NCBI GenBank assembly: GCA_963971575.1
Contig: OZ020616.1
Coordinates: forward strand, 1,198,924 to 1,262,923
Source: Liopterus haemorrhoidalis
Taxonomy: Eukaryota; Arthropoda; Insecta; Coleoptera; Dytiscidae
Direction of reading: 5' to 3'
DNA length: 64,000 nt
The number at the start of each line of letters is the position of its first letter. The first letter of the stretch is position 1. The notes beneath the pieces are model-generated. The model was not told the origin of the DNA. It did no database searches and worked only from the letters and a program-made list of their open reading frames with translations. The position numbers and the translations under genes are program-made. Shown one piece after another: positions 30,617 to 39,918 of the stretch.

Positions 30617-33600
30617 GTACACGTACAGAGTAAATTTGGCTAAAAGAATTTTTATGAAACTTCATATTTAAGATTTTGATATCAATGGCACGAGTTGTCT
30701 GTTTGTCTGTTCGGTAAAAATTGTAGACAAACGGCTAAACCTGGAGAGTTGAAATTTGGCATGCTTATATAACTCTTTAATCCGCACATAAGAAAAATAG
30801 TAAAACATCTAAAAAACATATACCCCTAAAAATATAAACAAATATCTGCCCATCGAAAAAAAAATATATTTTTTTTAAATTCTGAGCAGGGTATCAAATG
30901 AAAGCCCTTACTACGTGGATTAATGATCAAAATTTTATTTTTGCTAAATAAATTATTTTCATGATTTTTTGCCAAAATTGTGCAAAAAAAATTTTGTACC
31001 ACACCCTGTAGCCCAGATGGTTTAAACTAAAAATCTGAAAAAATTCTAAGTAATGTACATTGGTGTGAACCGAAATAGTACAACAGGAATTTTTTATCAG
31101 ATTATGTTTTCGGAAAATAACGCATTTTTTGTGTTTTTAAATAAAATATGTTAAATATTTAATTCGCTATGTAACATAGTAGATAAGTAAGCGCCCGTAG
31201 CGTAGTGCGTGGCATCCTTGCTTCCTAATTTGCAAACTACAGTTCGATTCCTGTCAATTTTATTTTTTCATTTTTATTTTGACTAAATTATTTTGTCAAA
31301 ATTCTAGTTATAGTTTGGTAAATGTTGCATTTAATTTTTAAAAGCGTAAATTTAATAACCAATGTGAAATTATAATTCAATTCTATTTTTGAATATATAC
31401 GAAATCAGAGGGGCGGAGTTTATGACTTAAAACAACCAATGAAAGCCATAGGCGCAATTTTCAAAATCTTAATGAACCTTGCTATATTAAAAATATACTG
31501 CACATATTTAGAAAACTAAATAATGGTATTAGGCATTCGAATTAAAATTAACAAAAAAATATTTTAACATAAAATTTATTTTGGCATCCCAAATAATCAT
31601 CATTCACTTACTAAATACCTGCGAAACCCTGAAATGTGTGAACATTCACACTTCACATCAATTTTTTAATACCAACATGACATACAATTTCAAAGGTGCA
31701 AACTACTGAAATCAAAATTTCCTCTTAATTTGTTTTTATAAACAAATTCTTAACTTTATTTGAAAATCCTCTGCATGATAGTTGTTTAATCTCTTCGGGC
31801 AACACATTGAAAAAATTTATACAATAATAATTTGAGCAAATTCTGGATTTGTTCAAGCGAAGGTACTGAGAACGGATATCGTTTTTTGAGCGAGTATTGT
31901 ACTCATGCGAGTCTCCAAGGGTAGTGAATTTGCTCAAATGTATTAGTAAGAGGCAATTATAAATAAATAATGCTGGTAAGGTCATTATTTTGAGACTTGT
32001 AAAATAATCTCGACATTCGGCTCTGTAGGCAGCGCCAGCGATAATTCTGACAGCTTTACGCTGAAGCTTAAAAATTCTGTCAGCGGACGGAGAATGTCCC
32101 CATATAAGTATCCCATAATTTAGGTGGGATTGGAATAATGAAAAAAATTGATGTGAAGTGTGAATATTCACACGTTTCAGGGTTTCGCAGGTATATAATA
32201 AGTGAAGGCGGTATGCTGAGTGTGTAGGACAAATTTTACTTTGTAGTAATCACGGCAAAATGAAAGATATTTTTAAAATAATTTATCGTCTGTTAATCAT
32301 ATAATAAGACTGGTTATTAAATTTACGCTCTTAAAAATTAAATACAACATTTGTCAAAATATAACTAGAATTTTGACAAAATAATTTCAACATAATAAAA
32401 ATGCAAAAAAAAAACAGAAAAAATAAAATTCACTCCGTACTGGAACTCAAAACCCTTCGTTTCCAGCGCATTTTAGCTAACGACACCAGTGCTCTAACCC
32501 ATTACGCTATCGCACGCCTTGCATGTGAGTGTCTTACATTGGTATAAGTTTTGTACTTTGTGAACATAATCTGATCAAAAATTTCTGTTGTACTATTTCG
32601 GTTCACACCAATATACATTACTTAGAATTTTTTTAGATTTTTAGTTTAAACCATCTGGGCTACAGGGTGTGGGACAAAATTTTTTTTGTACAATTTTGGC
32701 AAAAATCGCATCAAAATAATTTATTTTGCAAAAATAAAAATTTGTTCGTTAGTCCACGTAAGGGCTTTCATTTGATACCCTATTCAAAATTAAAAAAAAA
32801 AAAAATTGTTTTCAATGAGCACATATTTGTTTATATTTTTAGGGGGGTATGTTTTTTAGATGTTTTAGTATTTTTCCTATGTGCGGGTCAAAGAGTTGTA
32901 TAAGCATGCCAAATTTCAACTCTCTAGGTTTAGCCGTTTGGCTACAATTTTACCTAACAGTCAGACAGACAGACAGACAGACGACAAAATGACGGTATAA
33001 GGGTTTTTTGGTCATATCTACAAAACCCTAAATATGGGCTTTCAATACGACCTCCTTACATACTTCGTATTTCAATCTCCTTATCAGGTAGATGGACCTA
33101 AGTTTTCGACAAGAAATTCAGTGTGTTGGTCCCAACGTAAATGAGGATCTACGTAGATTCCAAGAAATTTTACGTAATGAGGGTTTTCAAAATTATGTTT
33201 CTTAGTAATAAACAGCAGTGTTTGGGATTTGTATCCATATCTGTATCCGCTGAGTTGATTTTTATGTGATCTGCCACATCACTAATTACTACACACGAAC
33301 GATAGTTTTACGGAACTAGATTAACACCAGCCAATAAGAAAAAGAATTAGAGGAAGAATGTTAAGTAAAAGGTGAATAAACTCGTTTACAATGTTTATAT
33401 TTTAGTTTCCTTGGCCTCGATATTAGATCTGTTATTAATAATTATGCAATTAGCAACTTATAAAAATGAAACTGGTAGCTATTATATTTGCATGTATTAT
33501 ATAAAATGCTAAATAAAGAAACTGCCATTATTCAAAACTATAAGTAACATTAATTAATAGACTAGATCAGTGGGTGTAAATAAAGGTGCAGAGAACTCAA

Positions 33601-34909
33601 AAAATAAATATGGAAAAATAAGGTTAGGGTAGGGCCTATCTTAGACACGGGCGAACGAGGCCAATGTCTCGTTCCCCGTGCAGTGGGGGGGCATGGGTAC
33701 CTTGTAGGTACCTTTAATTAATTAAATAAATAAAAAAAATATATATAATAACTTACATATCGATTGGTCTGGTTCCAAGTACCATTTCTTGGAATTTGCT
33801 CCTAGGGGTAGATTTTCATTTCTTAGTTCTCCATTTCCATCGACTGGAGAGACGTATTTTAAAAAACGTTCCACTGAATCTGGCATGTATTGCTCTCCAG
33901 GTGCCAGAAACACCAGAGGAGCCCAACGTTTTGATAGCTTTCTTACGGCATCTTCGTCAGTTTTGGACCTGAAACTTTATTCATAAATTTGGTTTTAGAT
34001 AACAGACTGGTGTATTCAACAATTAGAAAGACTAAATCAGAAACTAATGGAAAAATGTCCAAATTTATTTAACCAAAAAGACATTGCAGACTGGTGCAGA
34101 GTCTCTATAACGCTTATCAAGCCACTGTTTGGCTTCAACAGTATTTTTTCCCATCAATAAACAATGTTTAATCAACAAACGAAATTCGTTTTATCCATTC
34201 TTTTGAAAATTACAAAACTGGAGTCACTAAAACCACTGTAACCTCTAAATGGTCAGAATGTCATGAAATTTTCACACGTATCGTTTGAAGGTTGGTACTA
34301 TCCAGAAATCATATGGGTCTGCCAACAGTGTTGCCATATATATGTCAAACCGGAGACTTATTGAGTGAAGTGTTATATTATATAAAAGTAATAAGCAATT
34401 ATTTGTGATGTCTTTGTTTTCACAAAAAAAAAATAAAACAGACTAAATCAATTTTTATACCTAGTTGTTCTGGCTGCATTGTCTTCTTGCGTGCTTTCAT
34501 TTTCACCTAAGGATAATATTTTATCCAAAATTATTTTAAGGGCTCTCGTTGGAGACGTAAAAAAACTTCTGAATTCTGGATTATCAGTGGACTTTTTCAA
34601 GTCGAAAACATATTTACGAGTTAAATTATGATGCCCTGAAGTCCATGTTTGATTATTGATTTTTGGAACCTGGATTTGAACCCTATTATTGGTTGTTTTG
34701 GAGTCTTGGTTTTGGATTTCTGAAGTCCATGATTGGTTGGTTTGTTGGCGTACCCAAGTTTGGACTTCTTGGTTGGTTTTGAAATTGGTTGTTGATGCTT
34801 GACCTGCCATTAGGGTAATAAAATATATTTTCGGAAAAACAAAACAAAAAATACACAAAAAAAATAATACCAGTTTATATACGTGTATAAACGAAAAGTA
34901 TAAACACAT
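17059..34909 (-). CDS. Vps62/TDA6-like protein, five exons
   Basis: Exons on -: 34461-34909, 33757-33968, 20543-20830, 18681-18948, 17059-17311. All donors are GT and all acceptors AG, and the phases (2,1,1,2) join without stops, giving 489 residues. Domain seen: HVTYWFFYPFNEGK (274-287), GNHVGDWEH (317-325, created across the exon 3/4 junction), KGSHGFW (393-399) and GVPWETW in the last exon, which are hallmarks of the Vps62 (DUF946) family named from yeast Vps62/TDA6. Molecular function is unproven. The first exon has a hydrophobic start (residues 12-32) that could be a signal peptide; an alternative Met at 34810 would remove it, and an in-frame stop just upstream makes 34909 the most 5' choice. 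Intron 2 (12.8 kb) is filled with transposons. Confidence 0.88.
17406..18149 (+). mobile_element. Decayed PIF/Harbinger in Vps62 intron 4
   Basis: TIRs AGGTGCGTTCGGCATAA / AGATGCGTTCGGCATAA with flanking ATA repeats (17403-17405, 18150-18152). On + from about 17626 a broken frame reads ISNIKEMLFDEEDN, a stop, then INQFKVHFRFYPENLESF, resembling the N-terminal part of Harbinger transposases. Non-functional. Confidence 0.6.
18255..18362. repeat. Short foldback MITE
   Basis: Arms of about 44-48 bp starting CTCTATAAGCACTTCGGCAG and mirrored at 18319-18362 with few changes, around a loop of about 16 bp. It lies in Vps62 intron 4; its right end was later hit by the hAT MITE at 18363. Confidence 0.75.
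18363..18545. mobile_element. hAT MITE, 183 bp
   Basis: Ends CAGCGATTCCCAAACTG / CAGTAGTTCCCAGACT. Flanking octamers GTATAGAG (18355-18362) and GTATATAG (18546-18553) differ by one base. No coding capacity. Confidence 0.75.
19349..20050. mobile_element. hAT-like element with GTTTAC subterminal arrays
   Basis: Ends CAGTGATGGGCG / CAGTGTTGGGCG. Both subterminal regions are full of GTTTAC/GTAAAC hexamers, most densely at 19945-20040. I found no matching 8-bp TSD. No transposase. It lies in Vps62 intron 3. Confidence 0.55.
21037..21969. mobile_element. hAT-like MITE with internal tandem repeats
   Basis: Ends TAGAGATGGG / TAGGGATGGG. Flanking octamers CTATAAAC (21029-21036) and CCATAAAC (21970-21977) differ by one base. 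Rich in AGCCGGCTC palindromes near both ends. Non-coding. In Vps62 intron 2. Confidence 0.75.
21501..21870 (+). repeat. Tandem repeat, 104-111 bp period, about 3.5 copies
   Basis: The motif GACGTTCTACCTACG recurs at 21501, 21612, 21716 and 21820 (periods 111, 104, 104). Each unit includes GTGTCTCGGGATCATG and the inverted pair AACCGGCTC / GAGCCGGCTC. Confidence 0.85.
22448..22781. mobile_element. Unclassified TIR element, 334 bp
   Basis: TIRs of about 34 bp with three mismatches, containing GCGTTCAAAGGTGAG, face each other. TATA occurs at both edges and may be the TSD or part of the TIR. A 98-codon frame inside (22486-22782) resembles nothing I know and runs into the TIR, so I do not call it a gene. 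Confidence 0.65.
22916..22990. repeat. Truncated copy of the CAGGGCTTCGAA hAT family
   Basis: Only the left end (CAGGGCTTCGAATCGTTAT) is present. Fuller copies are at 50214 and 58585. Confidence 0.6.
23846..24414. repeat. Foldback MITE, copy 2, TSD TTA
   Basis: 569 bp, same family as 14042-14613, with TTA at 23843-23845 and 24415-24417. Arms are very similar to copy 1; the central loop (with GAGCCCTTTGGGACCC) is reversed relative to copy 1. Confidence 0.85.
24657..24743. repeat. Short inverted repeat
   Basis: About 30 bp starting GTTGGAAGAGAAAATTTGAT is mirrored with a few mismatches around a GC-rich loop of about 20 bp. Family unknown. Confidence 0.6.
24942..26982. mobile_element. Long-TIR element with GTCT tracts, about 2.04 kb
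   Basis: Both ends read TTTTTACCGACCGCCAA inward, and the inverted similarity continues for several hundred bp through AAATCTCGAAATGTC..., a GTCT/GACA tract, ATTTTTATGAAACTTC and CACGAGT. No transposase gene is visible. Fragments occur near 15680, 30610, 35720-35990, 48480 and 49058. Superfamily not recognised. Confidence 0.7.
26335..26615 (+). repeat. Internal tandem duplication in the long-TIR element
   Basis: A segment with TTATATGTAAC, TTTCCATGGTCAT and CTCTGCTGCTAGAATG occurs at about 26340-26445 and 26515-26612. A third copy lies at 49058-49160. Confidence 0.7.
27260..27533. repeat. ACGTAG-rich MITE built of palindromes
   Basis: AAGCCTGGTTTCCAATT marks both outer ends and an internal site. 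Positions 27464-27533 form a 70-bp palindrome with one mismatched pair, and 27364-27420 a second palindrome of 57 bp. ACGTAGACGTAG motifs recur. No ORF. Confidence 0.8.
27627..27778. mobile_element. hAT MITE, 152 bp
   Basis: Ends CAGTGGCGGACTTTCGC / CAGTGGCGGATTATGCC. Octamers CCAGCAAG (27619-27626) and CCGGCAAG (27779-27786) differ by one base. Internal TTGGGCCCG motifs. Non-coding. Confidence 0.75.
28094..28190 (+). mobile_element. mariner terminal fragment
   Basis: TACGAGGGCTACCTTTTAAG followed by TTTTTACAAAAACTAG resembles the left end of the mariner at 62695. No transposase beside it. Confidence 0.45.
28904..29055 (+). pseudogene. MADF-domain fragment (Harbinger accessory-type protein)
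   Basis: Starts MSKIDNLTEKIIDQ, then a stop. In a shifted frame it reads LILYDLAHPDYKNIRKINKV, then WDEIGKVLEIDSK, the core of a MADF (Adf-1/Myb-like) DNA-binding domain. It is truncated at the MITE insertion. Several PIF/Harbinger transposons encode such a protein beside the transposase. Confidence 0.7.
29056..29461 (+). mobile_element. MITE family CAGTCTGTTTCAAACG, copy 1
   Basis: TIRs AGTCTGTTCCAAACG...GGCGGAACTA and the mirror GTTTGAAACAGACT. About 405 bp, non-coding. Other copies are at 39515-39918 and 48649-49053. TA flanks in the best copy suggest Tc1/mariner mobilisation. Confidence 0.75.
30310..30453 (+). pseudogene. hAT transposase C-terminal remnant
   Basis: After SSDVSSF in one frame, the +1 frame reads LFSKAGATVCRDRLLGKRFT, then KLFFLGAGNEKEW and a stop, which is the conserved hAT dimerisation tail (SERLFSKAG-like). 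Upstream transposase is not recognisable. Confidence 0.75.
30517..31666 (+). repeat. tRNA-bearing repeat, unit A
   Basis: Starts AGGGTTTTGTAGGTATGACC with a hairpin to AAAACCCT, then a GTCT tract, TTCGGTAAAAATTGTAG, CACCCTGTAGCCCAGATGG, a tRNA-like segment and AAAGCGTAAATTTAATAACC. It ends ACCTGCGAAACCCTG plus the palindrome GTGTGAACATTCACAC. The two ends are similar inverted (AGGGTTTTGTAGGTAT vs AGGGTTTCGCAGGTAT). Unlike the other units, its GTCT tract contains an insert from the long-TIR element. Confidence 0.75.
31191..31256 (+). other. tRNA-like segment in unit A
   Basis: A-box-like TAGCGTAGTGCGTGG and B-box-like AGTTCGATTCC about 30 nt apart; ACAG/CTGT can form the T stem. The acceptor stem does not close, so I do not call a functional tRNA. 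Confidence 0.5.
31669..32171 (-). pseudogene. LINE 3' segment (C-terminal region after reverse transcriptase)
   Basis: On - an open frame reads FFSLFQSHLNYGILIWGHS, then IFKLQRKAVRIIAG, ending with a stop at 31725, typical of the region behind the RT domain in Jockey/CR1-like LINEs. The 3' UTR GTATGTCATGTTGGTATTAA recurs near 35255 and 39970. Upstream the LINE is interrupted by unit B and resumes at 33240-33053. Confidence 0.75.
32148..33031 (-). repeat. tRNA-bearing repeat, unit B
   Basis: Inverse orientation to unit A: TTGATGTGAAGTGTGAATAT, CAGGGTTTCGCAGGTAT, tRNA-like segment, CCATCTGGGCTACAGGGTG, GACA tract, and ATCTACAAAACCCTA at the end. It lies inside the LINE, between the pieces at 33053-33240 and 31669-32147, so it moves or is copied as one unit of about 0.9 kb. 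Confidence 0.75.
32436..32517 (-). other. tRNA-like segment in unit B
   Basis: On -: A-box-like ATAGCGTAATGGGTTAGAGC and a degenerate B box (GGGTTTTGAGTTCC). It lacks the TTTGCAAACTA motif common to the other copies. Confidence 0.45.
33053..33240 (-). pseudogene. LINE reverse-transcriptase fragment
   Basis: On - reads HNFENPHYVKFLGIYVDPHL, then RWDQHTEFL, then a stop. The same motif (NPPYVSFLGIRVNPHIRWNQ) is at 38475-38650. It is the 5' continuation of the LINE piece at 31669-32171. Confidence 0.7.
34010..34310 (-). pseudogene. mariner N-terminal fragment in Vps62 intron 1
   Basis: On - a frame reads EFRLLIKHCLLMGKNTVEAK, then QWLDKRYRDSAPVCNV, the first HTH of a DD34D mariner, then stops. 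The start (MDKTNF) is one frame off. Upstream AAATTTCATGACATTCTGA resembles a mariner 5' end. Confidence 0.7.
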
Positions 34910-35237
34910 TAAAAATAAAAATCAAAACTTATTTTTTGATAAATAAATTATTTTTAAATAAAATTACAAAAATTACTTTTTTTTAATGACTTCTCTTATA
35001 TTTCCATGAATAATTAATTTGTTCATTAATTTTGGATGACTTAATAAATATTGGTAAATTTTTTTATAGCCATCTCCAAATGTTGATTTGTGATAATAAA
35101 TTAGTGATTTGCAACCCAAATCATACCAAGAATCTAGTGAACCGATGAATTTATTATTCTGTTATTTATTATTAAGTATATGGTATACTGTTCACTTTTA
35201 TATAAAAAAAAAACTAAGTTTAAAAGTAATAAATAAG

Positions 35238-35290
35238 TTTGCACCTTTGAATTTGTATGTCATGTTGGTATTAAAAAATCATAAACAATG
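35238..35290 (+). repeat. LINE 3'-end fragment
   Basis: TTTGCACCTTTGAATTTGTA, then TGTCATGTTGGTATTAA, matches the 3' UTR of the LINE at 31669. Another fragment is at 39948-40000. Confidence 0.55.
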
Positions 35291-35719
35291 TCACTTTTTT
35301 AATATGTCATTCCATTTGACAAATAATGAAAAATTATATCTTAATTATAATGATCATAACCAACAAATCTAAAGCCTGGTTTACAGCGTAAGGATTTTTT
35401 TAAAATTACATTTAAAGTCAGCAATACACAATAAAAAACATTTTTGCTGTTAAGATAATATTAAGGGTGATATTTCAATAGTTAACTTTAGGGTGTTCCC
35501 CCGTAACTCTCCACATATTCATCTAAATGAAAAAATGCATAAAAATAAAATATTTATTTTCTCATTATAAATTATTTTTGTTATAATTTTTTCTGTTAAG
35601 TTAATAATAAGGAAGATATTTTAAGTTTTTTAATAAACAGTTTTAACCCCGAACACCCTTGGAGTACTTGTTTAATTTACGCTGCTTTATCAAAAAATGC
35701 CTCAAATAAAAGTTGTTAG

Positions 35720-35990
35720 TTATTGCATTTATAGCAACTTTTGTTGACTCTTATTTCCTTTTAAACGAATTTGCTCTGCACGTGTACACAGACCGACAGA
35801 CAGGCAGACAACCAGACAGACAGACAGACGGACGGACGGACGGACAGACAGACCGATAGACATCATGCTAAATTTAGTCAAAACGTTAAGTAGGGACCTC
35901 CAATCGTGGAGATCCATCGAAATCTCGAAATGTCAGAATCGGTATGAACACAATACGTCCCTTATTTATGTTGGCGGTCGGTAATAATCC
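35720..35990. repeat. Terminal fragment of the long-TIR element
   Basis: Contains the GACA/GACG tract, CATCATGCTAAA, GATCCATCGAAATCTCGAAA and the end TTGGCGGTCGGTAA. One end only. Confidence 0.75.
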
Positions 35991-36639
35991 TTGTAGTGAT
36001 AAAACTAAACTCGAAAAACGTTTTTTTTTAAATGCCCCAAGTTTTGATGACTGTGATAAAGCTGGTTTTGTTTTCTACCTCCTCATATATTGAAATCCGG
36101 ACATAAACCTACATAAATTCAACGAGGTTTCTGATAAAAATACGGATATGTTTTAAAAATCCGGCCGAACATTCCAGGATACGTTCAAAAACAGTCCATA
36201 TCCGGTAAAACTAGCTGTTGTCCTACCTGCCGTCAGTATGGAGATAACCGCGAGAGTCCGTTGCAGGTGTAGCGGGATCATAGTTCGGTGGCCATTCCAC
36301 CTGGCGGACCACTTGACTGCGCACTTGCACACCGCGACACTAGCAACACAACTGACTTCTACGCACAGTAATTCTCTTTAATAACTCACTCTACTTGTGG
36401 TGGTATGCTTTATAATGTCTTGGAGAATTTAACAAACAGTTTATCAAAATGCGTTGGAGGTTATAGATCGTTTGGGTTTTTAACAATACATTTTAATTAC
36501 AAAATTATTAAACAATGAAATTAGGTTTTAAGGCGTGAATATTATGTTTAGTAATCGTAGGTAATATCAGTAGCGTTACCTTATTTCCCTAGATAATAAT
36601 AATAATAATAACAGTAATAATAATGCTCTCATTCTAACA

Positions 36640-37420
36640 TTTTTACGAATGTTATGAGTTCACCCGGAGGTAGAGAGATGCATTGGACAACATATGTCCC
36701 TCTGAAAGACACAATTCATTGTTCCAAGCGGATCAACCACAGTGTCGACAGGGTGGATACATGTCAAGCGTGGCATTTTCTAGGGAGATTCCCTAAGCCC
36801 GCTTCTATTTTGCATTTCACTTCTTCCCCTATCGAGCTCAGACGCGGCAGTGGCTACTTGGCGGGTCCCCCGTCGAGGCGTAAGCACAAAATTACCCATC
36901 TTTTTTATATGGATGATTTGAAGCTCTACGCCTCGAAAGAAAGAAACCTTCAGGCCGCCTTAGATGCTATTGCTGAGTACACTGCTGCGATAGGTATGCA
37001 ATTCGGGTTGGAAAAATGCTCTGTTTTTCATATCTACAGAGGAAAAGGTTTAGACAACGGTGAAGACGTTCAATTGGTTGATGGGAGCATTATAAAACAT
37101 CTTAATGCTGAAGGTTTTTACATTTCTAGGCATCAGTGAGAGGGGTGTCCAGGATGTCACTCTTATTAAGCAGGCCCTTCGCAGCAAGTATATGGCACGA
37201 CTTAGGCAGATATGGAGATCATGTCTGTCTGGCAAGAACAAGATCGCTGCCACAAACATACTTGCTGTCCCATTAATTTCATACACTTTTGGTGTAATAA
37301 AATGGAATGTTGATGATCTTAAGGATCTTGACAGAAGAACCAGAAAGATCATGAACATCAACCGAAGTCTTCACCCGGAATCTTCTGTGCAGCGCATTTA
37401 CCTCACGCTGTAGGGCAAAA
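36640..37420 (+). pseudogene. R2-like non-LTR reverse transcriptase fragment
   Basis: One frame gives THLFYMDDLKLYAS (RT motif with MDD at 36909-36917) and IGMQFGLEKCSVFHI. Near 37115-37125 a frameshift moves to FLGISERGVQDV, then LSGKNKIAATNILAVPLISY and SSVQRIYL, the thumb region of R2-type elements. The 5' part and the endonuclease are missing. It abuts an antisense fragment of a different LINE at about 37410. Confidence 0.8.
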
Positions 37421-37560
37421 ATTCTTTTGGTAACTGGTGAATGTCCCCAGATTAATAAACCATAGCTTAACTGGGAGTGGAAAAGGGAAAAGTAAGCTTT
37501 TAGAACCACATCTATACTCACCTCTAGTTTTATTTTTCTAATTAGATATATGGTAACAGA
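37410..37560 (-). pseudogene. LINE fragment (same family as 31669)
   Basis: On - reads YLIRKIKLEVSIDVVLKAYF, then SLFHSQLSYGLLIWGHS and RIFALQR. It spans the site where unit B interrupts the 32171 copy, so it shows the uninterrupted sequence. Confidence 0.7.
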
Positions 37561-37959
37561 CAGGGGGGGGGGGCAACGGGCCTGGGCCTGTCCCAGGACC
37601 AGCAGGTTACACGGCGCTGCTCGGGGAGTTGAAGATAAAATTTTTAACCACAACAGTAGTTAATTTTTAAATTACTTTATTGTAAACAATATTGGCATTT
37701 TTTATTTATTTATTTTTTTTCGTATAAATAAACATTTTTTTTAAGATTGCCTACTCTTGATAGGGGCCGTTATTGTTCAAGTGAAAATACATCACTTTCC
37801 AAATATGTTCCAACGAATTATATGAAGGGGAGCGTTGATCCTTTTCCCCCCTGACACATCGACTAAAATATTCGCTCAGTCAAATGATAAAACTGTTTTA
37901 AACAACTAATTACTCGATTCATATAAAGTGGAAATCTGACTTTGGTATAACCTTCACAC

Positions 37960-38110
37960 GAGTCTGTTCGTTCGGTATAAATTGTGGCCAAGCGGCTGAT
38001 TTAGAGAACTGAACATAAGTAGGAAAAATATTGAGACTTCAAAAATATATCCCGCGAAAAATATAAATAAATATGTATTTATCGAAAAAAAATCAAGTGA
38101 AAGTTTTTGA
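37960..38110 (+). repeat. Degenerate fragment of the tRNA-bearing repeat
   Basis: GTTCGGTATAAATTGTGGCC, then a worn version of the family's left part. Confidence 0.45.
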
Positions 38111-38394
38111 TACATGAATTAACAATTACATTTTTTTATCAACAAATAATGGAATTATTATTTGATATAAACATCAATATCCAACAGCGGGAGTGTCAAA
38201 CTGATTTGGTCGCAGTCTATTTTACATACAAAATGATAAGCAGTGACGTAACTTAAATAAACCGAAGTCGTTAAGTGCGAAGGGTTTCTTGACATTCTTT
38301 TATAAGCAGAAAAGGGGAAGAGAGTATATTTTACATTTTTAAATATATATTTTTCCCTAAATAAGCTCAAGTGATTTTGATTACCGCTTCAGGG

Positions 38395-38475
38395 GCCACA
38401 AAAAATAAGGTTGTGGGCCGTATGCGAAATTTGATTCGGCCCTCCCCAAGACAAAATCCTGGCTGCGCCTCTGGA
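38395..38475. mobile_element. Terminus related to the 12414 element
   Basis: Read on -, CAGAGGCGCAGCCAGGATTT followed by a G-rich run resembles CAGGGACGTAGCCAGGATTT of the 12414-13752 element. Only one end seen. Confidence 0.5.
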
Positions 38476-38650
38476 TAGACCTTAGTTTACGGCTCAGAAA
38501 CTCTGTATGTTGGTTCCATCTTATATGGGGATTTACACGTATACCAAGGAAACTTACATACGGGGGATTGCCATAGTCATGTGTCTTAACAAATTTAGAG
38601 AACATTGGCGTGAAATTACTTTTATTTCGCCATTGTTTATTACCAAACTC
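38475..38650 (-). pseudogene. LINE reverse-transcriptase fragment
   Basis: On - reads FVKTHDYGNPPYVSFLGIRV, then NPHIRWNQHTEFLSRKLRS. Same LINE family as 33053-33240. Confidence 0.7.
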
Positions 38651-39514
38651 CGTTAATAAACTAAAGATCACGTATTTCTGATTTGTAAACATTATTGTAA
38701 TATGTAAATATGTAGAAATGACAAACATTGTTGAATTTAAAGTATTCTATCGATGACATAAGGCGACCAGTTCTTCGTACAGGTGAACGGCGTTCAAGCA
38801 GGTTAGTGCTGTCACCGTGCGGGCCGCGGGCTATCACTGCACTACTTCCTGCTGAACTCGATCACCGTTCACTCCACCTATGGAGATGACACCCAACTTG
38901 TTTTTTTGTCTATGGTCATGGTTAGAGTCAAGGATATTACAGAATTTCCTGGACGGTGTTTTACCGCTAACACGGAAATAAAGATTCACTTTCACGTCCA
39001 CATACCACTTCAATTATATTCAACAATAAAACTAAAAAATATTTACTAATGAATTACAATTTTTAAAAAGAAATTTAGATTACGAAATTTAATTTAAATG
39101 TGTATTACAACTAAATTATTGTTTTTACCAAAGAAATTTATAAATTGGGAAAGTATTCTCGAAAGTATTTTGTATTCTCTCTCTTTGCCAGCGACTTATG
39201 GGCTCAATATCTATTCAATTACGCGCTACATTTATTTTATATTAAGAAATTTTTTTCTGTATTCAGAAGTGCATTACCGGTTGCGGCCCTGTGCTCCAAG
39301 GCAATATGTTGTCTTTAGTACTCAGCTGTAGGGATGGGAACGATATATCGATATATCGAAAATATCGATACTTTAGAAAAATATATCGATATTTTTATAT
39401 CGATATTTGAAATGCGATATATCGCGCAAAATATCGATATTCGCACAAAATATCGGTATTCTTGTATATTTTTTACATTTAAATATATGCTGTTCACTTT
39501 TGTAGAAACAAATT

Positions 39515-39918
39515 ATAGGCTATTCCAAACGTTGAAGCGAAACTAATTTTTGAAATCTAGTAATTTTTATTAATTAATTCGGACTTTTGGTCATTTTGTT
39601 TAAGCTTTGAAAATCATGCTCACATTGCAAATTCTAGATTAAATTGATTGTCATTATAAAATGTCCTTTTCATTACATTTTAGTTTTTTGTCATTCTTAA
39701 TAAAAATTTCCCATTTATTAATTTTTTTGTCTTCAAAATATGAAAAAATGTATTAAAATATTTGACATATGTCATTTGTTTCCATGATTTCACTGTTGGA
39801 ATTTTAATTTTTCATATACCAAACCTGAAACATGAAATAACCCAAGCAAGATCCATTTTCGTGACAGCCTAAAATAACGAAATTTCCATTTAGTTCCGCC
39901 TAATCGTTTGGAATAGCC
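39515..39918 (+). mobile_element. MITE family CAGTCTGTTTCAAACG, diverged copy 2
   Basis: Starts TAGGCTATTCCAAACG and ends CGTTTGGAATAGCCTGTA. Clearly homologous to 29056-29461 throughout, but more diverged. Confidence 0.7.
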
